Source of the DNA: Sva-07 sp963715285
GTDB lineage: Bacteria > Actinomycetota > Acidimicrobiia > Acidimicrobiales > Ilumatobacteraceae
Length of the DNA: 64,000 nt
Direction of reading: 5' to 3'
Assembly: GCA_963715285.1 (NCBI GenBank)
Contig: CAVQRU010000043.1
Span: forward strand, 1-64,000
A program made the translations under genes and the position numbers. Shown here one piece after another: positions 1-8,659 of this stretch. The first letter of the stretch is position 1; every line of letters begins with the position of its first letter. The notes under the pieces were generated by a model that saw nothing but the letters and a program-made list of their open reading frames with translations, made no database searches and was not told the DNA's origin.

Positions 1-180
1 ACTGCGGCGTCACATAATCGCGTCGCGATCCGGCCGTGCGGCCCCCGATTCTCCCAGCCCTGCGATGGCCCGTGCGTCGGTCCGGGTTTCGGCAAGTAGT
101 TCGGATTGACGACCGCCGCCGCCGTGTCATGGATGCCGGTACAGTCCGGCCATTCGTGACTTTGGTCACAGTCGACCGTC

Positions 181-230
181 CGTCTGGTGTCCTCTGATGT
201 CCTCCTGTGTCCGTTGATGTCTTCTGGTCC
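181..230. repeat. 10-bp helically phased direct repeat array
   Basis: Five consecutive 10-bp units each end in GTGT, ATGT or a decayed form, with approximate consensus CCTCTGATGT. The period equals one turn of DNA, so a protein bound to each unit would sit on one face. The array lies about 70 bp upstream of the first HTH gene of the mobile element, in a leader (1-299) with no convincing gene. It could be an operator, a Rep/Xis binding array or part of a transfer or replication origin. The repeat is seen directly; the role is inference. Confidence 0.5.
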
Positions 231-299
231 GGATCGTCCGGAACGCCCGTAAACATTGGGGTTGCGGGGTGAATGACATGGGTGTACTTCTGATGGTTC

Positions 300-575
300 A
301 TGTCGTCGTTGGGGGGTCTTTCTGAGCCGTTCGAGCCCGCGTTGCTCACGCTCGGTGAGGCCGCGGAGGTGCTGCGGATCGGTCGTTCGCTCGGCTATCA
401 GCTCGCACACGAGTACCTGAACTCGGGTGGCACCTCTGGTCTGCCGGTCGTACGCCTCGGGGAGAAGTGCTTGCGGGTCCCCCGGTGGGCGTTGATGGAG
501 TTGGCGACGACCGGTCGGGTGGTGCGCCTCTGTGATGCGGAGGCACCCGTTGGGGGAGCCTCCGATGCCCGATGA
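300..575 (+). CDS. Small HTH DNA-binding protein (excisionase/MerR-like helix-turn-helix)
   Basis: This 91-residue protein contains one helix-turn-helix region (about residues 17-60): TLGEAAEVLRIGRSLGYQLA followed by a basic wing ending in the phrase VPRWALMEL. That layout matches the excisionase-family HTH found in mobile elements. It would bind DNA as a recombination directionality factor or a regulator of the transfer genes. It overlaps the next gene by 11 bp and lies 3' of the 10-bp repeat array, so translation coupling and control through the array are plausible. The start has no strong ribosome binding site, so the N-terminus is uncertain. The excisionase role is inferred from the fold and context only. 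Confidence 0.6.
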   Translation: MSSLGGLSEPFEPALLTLGEAAEVLRIGRSLGYQLAHEYLNSGGTSGLPVVRLGEKCLRVPRWALMELATTGRVVRLCDAEAPVGGASDAR

Positions 576-1038
576 GGTGATCCGCCGCACGATCGAGCTG
601 GGCCCCGCGGCCCACGAGCTGCGTCGGCATGTCGATCCCACGGCGTGGGTGGTGCTCGAGGAGATGCTGCAACGCTCCACCGGCGACGGCGATGACGTGG
701 TCGCGCAGGTGTCGATTCGTGCGTTGGCGTCGTCGCTCGGACTCGCGAAAGACACCGTGGCTCGCGCCGTCGGTCGCCTTCGCGATCTCGGTGTGATCGA
801 AGCAGCCCAGGCCCGCTCCCGCTCTGGTGTCTTCGATGCCGGTTCGTATCGCCTCGTCGTCCCCGCCGTCTGCCTCTCGCCTGCCGGCCCGTCGGAGCCC
901 TCCGCGTTGTCGCCCGCTGCTCGCCCCTCCTGTGCTGCTGCTCCGTCTGCTCTTCGCTCCTCCTCTGCTGCTCGTCCGTCTCCGTCTCAGTCCGCCCGCC
1001 GCTCGTCCGGCCAGCTCTCCCTCCTTCCCGAGGTCTGA
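565..1038 (+). CDS. Winged-HTH protein of the mobile element
   Basis: The protein has 157 residues from an ATG preceded by a GGGGGAG ribosome binding site about 8 bases upstream. Residues about 20-85 look like a winged helix: a helix-rich lead, then SIRALASSLGLAKDTVARAV as the HTH, followed by RLRDLGVIEAA and a wing. The C-terminal third is low-complexity Ser/Pro/Ala, ending LSLLPEV. It may regulate the relaxase or take part in element maintenance or transfer. It overlaps the upstream HTH gene and is followed by the relaxase on the same strand. The family is not recognised beyond the DNA-binding fold. Confidence 0.6.
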   Translation: MPDEVIRRTIELGPAAHELRRHVDPTAWVVLEEMLQRSTGDGDDVVAQVSIRALASSLGLAKDTVARAVGRLRDLGVIEAAQARSRSGVFDAGSYRLVVPAVCLSPAGPSEPSALSPAARPSCAAAPSALRSSSAARPSPSQSARRSSGQLSLLPEV

Positions 1039-1117
1039 GGCCCGTTCCCGTGTCCGTCTCTCGCTTCGCTCGTTCTTCAATTTCCAGACAGGTGCCCGCG
1101 CGCAGGTGGGAGTGGTC

Positions 1118-4100
1118 ATGATCCGGGTGACGACGCTGTACGCGTCCGGGGCGGGAGCATCTGCGGCCTACTACACCGGCTACCTCACGAAAGCCGATGG
1201 TGAGTTGCCGGGTGTGTGGGCCGGGTCCCAAGCTCCGGGACTCGGCCTGTCCGGCGAGGTCACGACCGAGGCCCTCGAAGCACTCCTGTCGGGCTACCAC
1301 CCGACCACCGGCATGCTCCTCGGTCGGGAGTTGGTGGATCGCCTCGACAAGCACGGCAACACCATCCGCGCCGTCGCCGGCTACGACGCGACGTTCTCGG
1401 CGCCGAAGTCGTTGTCGGTGCTCTGGGGCCTCACCGGTGATGACGCCTTCGCCGAATGCCACGACGTCGCAGTGAACGCCACAGTGACGATGATCGAGAA
1501 GTACGTCTCAACGACGCGTATCCGCTCCAACGGCGCACGACTCCATCCCGAGACCGGCGGGCTGTCGGTGGCGGTGTTCCGCCAATCGACGAGCCGTGCC
1601 GATGACCCGCAGCTCCACACCCATGTGGTGATCTCCGCCAAGGTCCAGACCGCGGATGGACGATGGCTCGCTCTGGATGCGTTGGGGCTGAAGAAGTACC
1701 AGCAAGCATTCGGCTACCTCTACCAATCCGTCCTGCGCGCCGAAGTCAGCCACCGGTTCGGCGTGGTGTTCGAACCCGTCGTGAACGGCCAAGCCGAGAT
1801 CGCCGGCCTTCCCGACGGGCTCCTCGACCAATTCTCGAAGCGTGCGGATCAGATCGGTGTCGAGATGGACGACAAGCTCGCCGACTTCCAAACGCGTGAA
1901 GGCCGCACCCCGACGACGTTCGAGCATGCGGCGATGGAACGAGAAGCCGCCGTCGATACCCGCAACCGCAAGACCGGCCTCGGCGTCGCCGATCTACGTA
2001 CACGGTGGCAACACGAAGCCGCCAGCCTCGGCATCGACCCCACCGCGATCCTCGAGCCCGCCCTCAAGTACGCCAACGAGCATCCGCTCGAGGAGTCGCC
2101 GGTCGCGGCGGCCGCCGTCGTGGAGGCATTGGCCGTGCGCCAGTCGACATGGAACCGCCTCGACGTCCTGCGTCAACTCTGCGACACGGTGACCCCACAA
2201 CCAGGACACGACGCCACCACCTGGGTGGCGGCGTTGGATGCCGCGGTCGACACCGTGCTCACCGAGTGTGTCGATCTCGACCCCACCGACAACAGCCCAC
2301 GGCGAGCGGGGGATGGGCGGTCGGTGTGGATCGAACCCATCGCCAAGCAATCCACCTCCGAGCATGTCCTCGCCCAAGAAGAACACATCCTCACCTTCGC
2401 GCTCGACGCTCAAACGCCCGATCCGTCGCCATCGACCTCGATCCTCGATGCCCGGCTGGATGACGGGCAGCGGGCCTCGGCGAGCGCGGTCGCCGGGCAC
2501 GATCGTCTGGTGGTGGTTGTTGGTCCGGCGGGAGCGGGCAAGACCAACATGCTCGAAGCCGCCGTCCGCGACCTCCACCACCAACACCGCCACGTCCTCG
2601 GCCTCGCACCCACCGCGCGGGCTGCGTCGGTCCTGCAACGGGAGACGGGAGCCGAGAGTGACACCGTCGCCAAACTGCTCTACGAACTCGAGCATCCCGA
2701 CCGCGGCCGGCCGTGGCCGATCCCACCGGCCGAGTCGACGATCATCGTCGACGAGGCCGCCATGTTGAACACCGCCGACCTCTACCGCCTCGTCACCCAC
2801 GCCGAGCAGCGACAGTGGCGCCTGGCGTTGGTCGGTGACCCCCAACAGCTCCAAGCCGTGGGTCGTGGCGGGATGTTCAACGAACTCTGCGACACGACCC
2901 GATCCGTTGAACTGGAAGAACTCCACCGTTTCACCCATGCTTGGGAAGCCGCCACGACGCTCCGCCTCCGAGCCGGCGACCCCGCAGCGCTCGCCACCTA
3001 CGCCGCGCACGGCCGCATCCGCGCCGGCAGCTTCGACGATCACCTCGACACGATCGCCGACATGTGGACGCAGTGCCGGGATGCGGGCGAGTCGTTGTCG
3101 ATCGTGACCACCCGCAACGAACACGTCGCCGCGATCAACACCCGCATCCAACACCGCCGACTCGACAACCACGAACTCGACCCAGCCACCGCCACCGGCA
3201 TCAACGATGACTGGGCCATGGTCGGCGACGTCGTCGTCACCCGCCGCAACGACCGACAACTCCGAACCACCACCGGTGAACCCGTCCGCAACCGCGAACG
3301 CTGGACCATCGCCCACACCGGAGACGACGGCGACCTAACCGTGTCCCGCATCGGCGGACACGGCACGATCACCCTGCCCGCCGACTACGTCCGCGACCAC
3401 GTGCAACTCGCCTACGCGAGCACCGAACACGGCGCCCAAGGCGACACCGCGGATCGCTCCGTCACCCTCGCCACGACAGCGACCAGCGGCCGGGGCCTGT
3501 ATGTCGGCATGACCCGAGGACGCAACGACAACCTCGCCCTCGTCGCCGACACCGTCGACCTCGCCCATGCCATCAGCGTGCTCGAAGCAGCCATCGCCAT
3601 CGACCGAGCCGACATCCCCGCCACCACCCAACGACGCTCACTCGCCGCCACCGTCCCACGATCCAGCCCACGGCCGAGAGTGCAGATCCCGGACTGGTTC
3701 CACGACCTCCGGGCCGACGCAGAACAGCAAGCAGGCGACGCTCGACACGCGGTGGACGAACGCGATGAACGACGAGCGGCGAACGAACGCCGCTACGTCA
3801 ACGCCTGTCGTGACCTTCCTGCAGCCGAGGCCGCCCACGCTCCCTTCCGCAACCGGGTGGCAGACGCCAACGACGTCGTGACCGAAGCACGATCGAACGT
3901 GTGGAACGCCGAACGCGACCTCCGCAACGCCGGGAAGCTCGGACGACGATCAGCTCGCCGCGGCGTCGAGGCCGCCAATGATGTGCTCGCCGTCGCCGAG
4001 GAACGCCTCGCCAGATGCGAACAAGCCGCCGAGCCCACGCGCCAACCGCTCAGCAAGTTGCGTGACATCGTCGACTACCACGACCGCATCCAATCGACCC

Positions 4101-4381
4101 GCGACATGCTCGACGACTTGACCAACCTCGACACACACGCCGACCGAGCCGAACGAGTCTGCGACGCCCTCGACCAATGGAAGCACTGGGCCGACGGACA
4201 CCGCCTGCCGGTCGGGCAGCTCCGCGGTGTCATCGCCGTGCTCGAAGACGACCAAACCATCAACGGCACCAACCAACTCGCCGAGGCAACACGGCACTGG
4301 GCGCACGAGGCAGGCGTTGACCTACCACGACGACAGTCGAGGCGACCCGACCGCTCGATCGAACTCGGAATCGAGCTGTGA
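1118..4381 (+). CDS. MobF (TrwC/TraI-type) conjugative relaxase-helicase
   Basis: The 1087-residue protein nicks the transferred strand at oriT and unwinds it for conjugation. The N-terminus has paired tyrosines (Tyr18-Tyr19 in ASAAYYTGYL), expected for strand transfer, and near residue 165 the metal-binding HUH segment PQLHTHVVISAK. A RecD-like helicase follows: Walker A GPAGAGKT at about 469, Walker B TIIVDEAAM at about 543, and a late helicase motif with LYVGMTRGR near 795. The last 250 residues are charged and helical. I chose ATG 1118 because the TrwC domain begins there; the frame stays open upstream to 827 with unlike sequence. No type IV secretion genes are in the window, so it may be mobilised by another system or rely on genes to the left. 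Confidence 0.92.
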   Translation: MIRVTTLYASGAGASAAYYTGYLTKADGELPGVWAGSQAPGLGLSGEVTTEALEALLSGYHPTTGMLLGRELVDRLDKHGNTIRAVAGYDATFSAPKSLSVLWGLTGDDAFAECHDVAVNATVTMIEKYVSTTRIRSNGARLHPETGGLSVAVFRQSTSRADDPQLHTHVVISAKVQTADGRWLALDALGLKKYQQAFGYLYQSVLRAEVSHRFGVVFEPVVNGQAEIAGLPDGLLDQFSKRADQIGVEMDDKLADFQTREGRTPTTFEHAAMEREAAVDTRNRKTGLGVADLRTRWQHEAASLGIDPTAILEPALKYANEHPLEESPVAAAAVVEALAVRQSTWNRLDVLRQLCDTVTPQPGHDATTWVAALDAAVDTVLTECVDLDPTDNSPRRAGDGRSVWIEPIAKQSTSEHVLAQEEHILTFALDAQTPDPSPSTSILDARLDDGQRASASAVAGHDRLVVVVGPAGAGKTNMLEAAVRDLHHQHRHVLGLAPTARAASVLQRETGAESDTVAKLLYELEHPDRGRPWPIPPAESTIIVDEAAMLNTADLYRLVTHAEQRQWRLALVGDPQQLQAVGRGGMFNELCDTTRSVELEELHRFTHAWEAATTLRLRAGDPAALATYAAHGRIRAGSFDDHLDTIADMWTQCRDAGESLSIVTTRNEHVAAINTRIQHRRLDNHELDPATATGINDDWAMVGDVVVTRRNDRQLRTTTGEPVRNRERWTIAHTGDDGDLTVSRIGGHGTITLPADYVRDHVQLAYASTEHGAQGDTADRSVTLATTATSGRGLYVGMTRGRNDNLALVADTVDLAHAISVLEAAIAIDRADIPATTQRRSLAATVPRSSPRPRVQIPDWFHDLRADAEQQAGDARHAVDERDERRAANERRYVNACRDLPAAEAAHAPFRNRVADANDVVTEARSNVWNAERDLRNAGKLGRRSARRGVEAANDVLAVAEERLARCEQAAEPTRQPLSKLRDIVDYHDRIQSTRDMLDDLTNLDTHADRAERVCDALDQWKHWADGHRLPVGQLRGVIAVLEDDQTINGTNQLAEATRHWAHEAGVDLPRRQSRRPDRSIELGIEL

Positions 4382-4475
4382 ACCGACGACCATGAGCACC
4401 TCGCTGATCGGTTGGCGTCTCCTCGTCAGTCGACGATGCAGCCGGTTCTGGTCACACAAACCGGAGGAACAGTGG

Positions 4476-5987
4476 TTACCGGGCCCAACCAGGGCACTCC
4501 GTCGTGTACTCGGTAGTTGGTTGGTCTCCGTTCATGGTCGCGAGGAGCGGTGCCGCGAGCGAGGTGGCCGCGCGTTCGAAGCCGGTCCCGGTTGCCGCTG
4601 CCACGGTCGCCGCCAGGGACGCGGTGAGTTCGGCCTGGGAGCGTTCGTCTCCTTCGTTGACGGCGGTCGACCAGTCGGCGAAGACGGCACAGGTCGCACC
4701 TTGGAAGAGTTCGAACGCATAACTGTCGAGAGACATCGGCAACTCGGTCGTGGCGGCGTCGAGCCGCGCTGCGTCCGTGAGTTCGACGAGAGAAAGGACC
4801 TGGTTGGCGAGATCGGGATGCTGGCCTGGCATGACGAGGTCGATGTCGCCTCCGGTCGCTTCGAATGTTGCCGGGTCGGCGAGCGTGAGCGATGAGAGCG
4901 CGTCGAGGAATGCGTCCTCGTCGGCGAAGCCGCTCGCGATGACGTAGAACGACCAGTCGCCAGCCTGCCAGTCGACCCAGTACTCGCCCGGCAGATCGGG
5001 CAGCGGGCGGTAGGCGACCTCGGTGTCATCGACGACTCGGGTTGTTCGGACCTCGCCGGCGATCCGGCCGAGCAGGCTGGCCGCCCCGCGGTTCTCGCCG
5101 CTCAGTTCGAACTCGGTGTCGCCGTTGGAGAACTGGTAGCTGATGTGCCGGCGGTCGCCACCGACGGGCGTGTCGAGTTCCTGGTAGCCGTCCGGTGTCG
5201 TCATGGTGAGTGAACCGTCGACCAGTGCGAGTTGGTTTGCCATGGCGACCACGTCCGCGACGCTGAGTCGCACGGCGTTGACGCGGGCCACGTGATTGTC
5301 ATCGAGCGGCCAGAACAGCACCACGATTGGGCCGTCGAGACCGCTATCGCCGTCGGTTTCCGTGACGAGGACCGATCCGGTGGTGCCGGCCACCGCGATC
5401 GGCTCACCAATCTGGAGCAGAGTGCTCGCCGACGGTGTGGTGACCTGAGTCGTGTCGCTCGACTCTGCGGTCTCGACGACTGTGGCGGCGAACAACGGGG
5501 CGTCGTATCGGGGTCCGTCTCCGACGAGCACCGTCGATCCCTCGAAGCCGCCGGTGAGTGTCGGGGCGACCTGGCCGAACGCGCCCGTCAGTTTCCAGCC
5601 CGGCTGGTCGATCACCACCAGCGGCGTCGACATCATGCCCAGTGGGGTCGACAACAGCGGTCCAGTGACCGCCTCCAACGCTGCCGCCGAATCTGCCGCT
5701 TGCGCCTGAGCCGCTGCTGCCTGCGACTCCGCGTCCGACGCCTCAGCTGTCGATGCAGGACGCGAGCCTGACTCGCTGGCGGGCGCGTCGTTGCGCGCCG
5801 CTACAGCGACAAGTCCGCCGACACCGATCACGGCGACTGCCGCTGCCCCGATGAGCGGAACCAGCCGCGAGGTCGACGGTCGTCCGTAGTGATGAAGCTC
5901 GGCGAACGCCGGTGGGGCTGGTGTCGCTTGGTCGAGTTGATCGAGGAGGTCTCGGATCTTGTCGTCAAGGTCGATGGTGTGGGTCAT
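4476..5987 (-). CDS. Single-pass membrane protein encoded with an ECF sigma factor
   Basis: The 503-residue protein has a short cytoplasmic N-terminus, one membrane segment at about residues 42-66 (LVPLIGAAAVAVIGVGGLVA), an Ala/Ser/Glu-rich linker and a large predicted outside domain with several Trp-containing strands. Its ATG overlaps the stop of the upstream ECF sigma gene by 4 bp (ATGA), so the two are probably co-translated. The architecture fits a membrane partner or anti-sigma factor that links an external signal to the sigma factor. No zinc-binding HxxxCxxC motif is visible and no known domain was recognised. The role is inferred from gene pairing. The reading frame extends upstream but that portion is the sigma gene read in another frame. 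Confidence 0.65.
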   Translation of the reverse strand: MTHTIDLDDKIRDLLDQLDQATPAPPAFAELHHYGRPSTSRLVPLIGAAAVAVIGVGGLVAVAARNDAPASESGSRPASTAEASDAESQAAAAQAQAADSAAALEAVTGPLLSTPLGMMSTPLVVIDQPGWKLTGAFGQVAPTLTGGFEGSTVLVGDGPRYDAPLFAATVVETAESSDTTQVTTPSASTLLQIGEPIAVAGTTGSVLVTETDGDSGLDGPIVVLFWPLDDNHVARVNAVRLSVADVVAMANQLALVDGSLTMTTPDGYQELDTPVGGDRRHISYQFSNGDTEFELSGENRGAASLLGRIAGEVRTTRVVDDTEVAYRPLPDLPGEYWVDWQAGDWSFYVIASGFADEDAFLDALSSLTLADPATFEATGGDIDLVMPGQHPDLANQVLSLVELTDAARLDAATTELPMSLDSYAFELFQGATCAVFADWSTAVNEGDERSQAELTASLAATVAAATGTGFERAATSLAAPLLATMNGDQPTTEYTTECPGWAR

Positions 5988-6442
5988 GAGAGCATCGTCT
6001 CCAGTCGCGTGCGGGCGTTCGTCAGCTCGCGTTCCACGGTTCGAAGTGAGGTGCCGATCGTGTCGGCGACCTGTTGGGGTGTGAGGTCGGCCCAGTAGGT
6101 GAGGTGGATGACGGCTCGTTGGCGAACGCTCAGTCGCTTCAGCGCGGCGAGCACGTCGGGGTCGAGTCCGCGTTCCATCTCGACGGCATCGCGGTGGACG
6201 ACTCGAAGCTCTCGGTCGGACCGGCGTCGAGAGCCGCGTCGAGACTTGTGTGCCTCGTTGACGAGCATCCTGTACATGTAGGCGCGCTTGTTGTCGATGC
6301 GATCCCACCTCGTCGAGGCGATCGCTTTGGCGACGGTGGATCCGAGGAGATCCTCTGCCTGTGACGGCCCGACCAGCGACGTCGCGAATCGGATCAACTC
6401 CGGCGCCAACCGCACATACAACTCTTCGACGGTTTCCGTCAC
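5984..6442 (-). CDS. ECF-type RNA polymerase sigma factor (first copy)
   Basis: The protein has 152 residues from GTG 6442. Region 2 covers residues about 8-65: LYVRLAPELIRFATSLVG, AEDLLGSTVAKAI, then KRAYMYRMLVNEAHK. Region 4 is near the C-terminus: LSVRQRAVIHLTYWADLTPQQVAD with the HTH and TVERELTNARTRL. This is the SigE/SigM-like short ECF group common in actinobacteria. It would direct RNA polymerase to a small regulon when released by its partner. The stop overlaps the membrane-protein gene start by 4 bp. The longer open frame upstream to 6745 lacks sigma homology, which supports the chosen start, although the exact codon is not certain. Confidence 0.82.
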   Translation of the reverse strand: MTETVEELYVRLAPELIRFATSLVGPSQAEDLLGSTVAKAIASTRWDRIDNKRAYMYRMLVNEAHKSRRGSRRRSDRELRVVHRDAVEMERGLDPDVLAALKRLSVRQRAVIHLTYWADLTPQQVADTIGTSLRTVERELTNARTRLETMLS

Positions 6443-6656
6443 GATGGGTCGTTCGAGGTCGCGGCTGACCGAGCGTCTGTTGGCAGACAGCCCGTCGACC
6501 GGAGTCGGAGACGCCCTGAGGAGGTTCGGCTCGCCGATGATCACACCACTATGACCCCGCCAGCGCCGACCCACCGCCAGATTTGTTGCGTACGGGCCAG
6601 CCGCCGGGCTGCCATCTGCCGTGTTTCCATCGAACTGTCGGCGGTTGCCGATGCGT

Positions 6657-7622
6657 TCAGCCCGTGGGATCGGGGCACGTGGTTCGACCGTCGCTCGACG
6701 GGATGGAGATCGGTACATCGGGGAACGGGAACTCCGAGATGTCACTCCACCCGTTGGCCTCGGCGAGTTCGGTGATCGTCACGCAGAACCGTTCGGCGAT
6801 CATCACGGGGTAGTCGCCGGGGCTCACGATGTACTCGCACCCGTTGGTCACCATGCAGGCATCGGTGGGGCCGAGCAGGCTGGTGCTCGACTCGACGTCG
6901 GCCGGTGCAGCGTCGGCGATCGTGTCGCTCGGGATCGAGGCTGGTTCTCCGACCCTGTCGATGACGGCACCTTCGGGAATCGCGTAGCGGGCGACACCCC
7001 AGTTGATCGTGTCATTCCATTCGATGGGCGACACGAGCACCGCCCCGTCGTCGAGGACGACATCGAGGACCTCCCGGCGGGTGTCGCTCGCGATCATGAC
7101 CACGAGTGTCTGCCCACCACCTGTCGGCACCACGAACACGCTCTCACCGGGGCGAGTGTTGTCGACCTGGCAGTCGGACCCGACCGGAGTTCGCCAGCAC
7201 ACCATCGGCTCCGCTGCGTTCATCTGGTCCTGATGCCAGGCGACGTCGAGGTCGGGTGACAGCCGGTACCACTCGGCGGGTGTCTCGGCGAGCACGGTGA
7301 CCGGGACGTCGGTGAGATCGCCGGTGTCGGCGAGCGTGACGACTGGGGCGAGTGAACCCTGATCAGAACTCACATCGGTTGGACCCGCCGCAGGTGCCGG
7401 TTCGTCGTCGCCGGAGCGAAAGCCCGCAACGAGTACGAGCCCGACGATCATCGCCGCTGCGGCCGAGCCGATGATCCCCATGCGCCACCGCGATGCTCGG
7501 AGGTCGTTGTCGACCTCGAAGGACGAAAGTGACCGCGGCGCGTCGAGACCTGGCCCGCGATCCGGAACCGCGGCGGTGCGGTCGGCGTAGTGGTCGCGAA
7601 GTCGTTCTTCGAGCGTGATCAT
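6657..7622 (-). CDS. Single-pass membrane protein with LysM-like C-terminus, ECF sigma partner
   Basis: The 321-residue protein starts at an ATG overlapping the sigma gene stop by 4 bp. A short cytoplasmic part (MITLEERLRDHYADRT) leads to one membrane segment near residues 50-70 (MGIIGSAAAAMIVGLVLVAG). The outside domain ends with a stretch resembling a LysM repeat: EYIVSPGDYPVMIAERFCV, then TITELAEANGW. LysM modules bind peptidoglycan or chitin-like glycans, so this partner could sense the cell wall. The arrangement copies that of the pair at 4476-6442, but the two outer domains differ. Anti-sigma function is inference from coupling; the LysM call is by eye. Confidence 0.65.
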   Translation of the reverse strand: MITLEERLRDHYADRTAAVPDRGPGLDAPRSLSSFEVDNDLRASRWRMGIIGSAAAAMIVGLVLVAGFRSGDDEPAPAAGPTDVSSDQGSLAPVVTLADTGDLTDVPVTVLAETPAEWYRLSPDLDVAWHQDQMNAAEPMVCWRTPVGSDCQVDNTRPGESVFVVPTGGGQTLVVMIASDTRREVLDVVLDDGAVLVSPIEWNDTINWGVARYAIPEGAVIDRVGEPASIPSDTIADAAPADVESSTSLLGPTDACMVTNGCEYIVSPGDYPVMIAERFCVTITELAEANGWSDISEFPFPDVPISIPSSDGRTTCPDPTG

Positions 7623-8104
7623 GAATCCAGTTCCTTTCGGAGTGCGGCGAGGGCACGAGAGATGATCGAGCGCACCGATGCCGGTCGGCACCCGATGGCC
7701 TCGGCGATGTCGGCCTCGCTCAAGTCGAGGTGGAAGCGCAACACCAGCGCAGCTTGTTGTCGCCATGACAAGGTGGCGAGCGCGTCGAAGAGTTCGTCGT
7801 ACTCGGCGACGGCAGGCTCCGATCGCGGGAGTGGTGTACGACGCACCACCGCACGGTGGCGCTGAACGTCGCGGCATCCGTTCACGACCGTCATACGCAG
7901 GTAGCCGCCCGGATTCCTCACCGACGCGTTCGTCGACTGCAACTTGACGAACGCGTCCTGGACAACCTCCTCGGCGATCGCCAACGAATCGGTGAGCACC
8001 AGCGCCACCTTCACCAGACGCGACCACTCCCGTTCGTAGAGCGCGGCAAGGTCGTCGCGTTCGGCTCGCTCCACCGCAACGCGGTCGGCTCCGGTTTCTG
8101 CCAT
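7619..8104 (-). CDS. ECF-type RNA polymerase sigma factor (second copy)
   Basis: The protein has 161 residues from ATG 8104. Region 2 is seen in DLAALYEREWSRLVKVALVL, the segment AIAEEVVQDAFVKL, and NPGGYLRMTVVNGCRD. Region 4 is LSWRQQAALVLRFHLDLSEA with the recognition helix in GCRPASVRSIISRALAALR. It belongs to the same short ECF class as the copy at 5984-6442 but the sequences are clearly divergent, so this is not a recent duplication. It is translationally coupled to the LysM-bearing membrane protein. The frame is open upstream to 8146, but MAETGADR is the more likely start. Confidence 0.82.
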   Translation of the reverse strand: MAETGADRVAVERAERDDLAALYEREWSRLVKVALVLTDSLAIAEEVVQDAFVKLQSTNASVRNPGGYLRMTVVNGCRDVQRHRAVVRRTPLPRSEPAVAEYDELFDALATLSWRQQAALVLRFHLDLSEADIAEAIGCRPASVRSIISRALAALRKELDS

Positions 8105-8241
8105 CACATCCTCTACGACGCCTGAACACCCCGAACCGTGGCACATCAGACACGATCATTTCGAGATGCCGCGTCAACACACCCGGCTGTCTGCTCGTCA
8201 GGAGCATTGACTCGCCCGCCGCCAACGACAAGTGTTGGCCC

Positions 8242-8553
8242 ATGGGCTCATGGGGTGAGAGCGAACGGCATCGGGTGTTCGTGCCGCAGGCACTGGGCTC
8301 GGACGAGTTCCTGAGGGTCACCTGGCACGCGTCGTCAGGTCTGGTCGTGTTCTCTCATTGGGACGGCGATCGTTGTGTCGCTGCGACACCCGTGAGGGCC
8401 GCAGACCTCGAAGAGCTCGCATCGCTGGTCCAGGCGGCTCTCACGCCAGAGGGGTCCACCCCCTCGACGCCGGCGTGGCCCGCGCCGAGGCAAAACGAAC
8501 TCGTCGTGCCTGCTGACGGTCTCATGGTTCCGGATTCACAGCGTTGCGCCTGA
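8242..8553 (+). CDS. Small conserved-looking hypothetical protein
   Basis: The 103-residue protein has a core of alternating strand-like segments, RVTWHASSGLVVFSHWDGD and CVAATPVRAADLEELASLV, followed by a Pro-rich tail. Similar short proteins with an FSHWDGD-like phrase occur in actinobacteria to my recollection, but no function is known to me. It stands alone, divergent from the second sigma factor gene, inside the mobile element. It has no signal peptide or membrane segment. It could be a regulatory or binding protein, but nothing in the sequence decides it. Confidence 0.5.
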   Translation: MGSWGESERHRVFVPQALGSDEFLRVTWHASSGLVVFSHWDGDRCVAATPVRAADLEELASLVQAALTPEGSTPSTPAWPAPRQNELVVPADGLMVPDSQRCA

Positions 8554-8659
8554 GGCATCACCGACGGATCCGATAGGGAACCATTGCTGTCACCCAGGCG
8601 TCGTCGGAACCCTCGTGGTCGGACCGGTAACGTTCACTCAGCCGAAGGAACGGCCGGGG

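Noticed and set aside
827..1117. N-terminal extension of the relaxase
   Set aside because: The extension is Pro/Arg/Ser low complexity overlapping the upstream HTH gene; the TrwC domain starts at ATG 1118.
1994..3316. Long minus-strand open frame (440 codons) over the relaxase gene
   Set aside because: It lies opposite the helicase domain, has Gly/Arg/Val-rich composition and no recognisable motif, and is explained by high-GC antisense reading.
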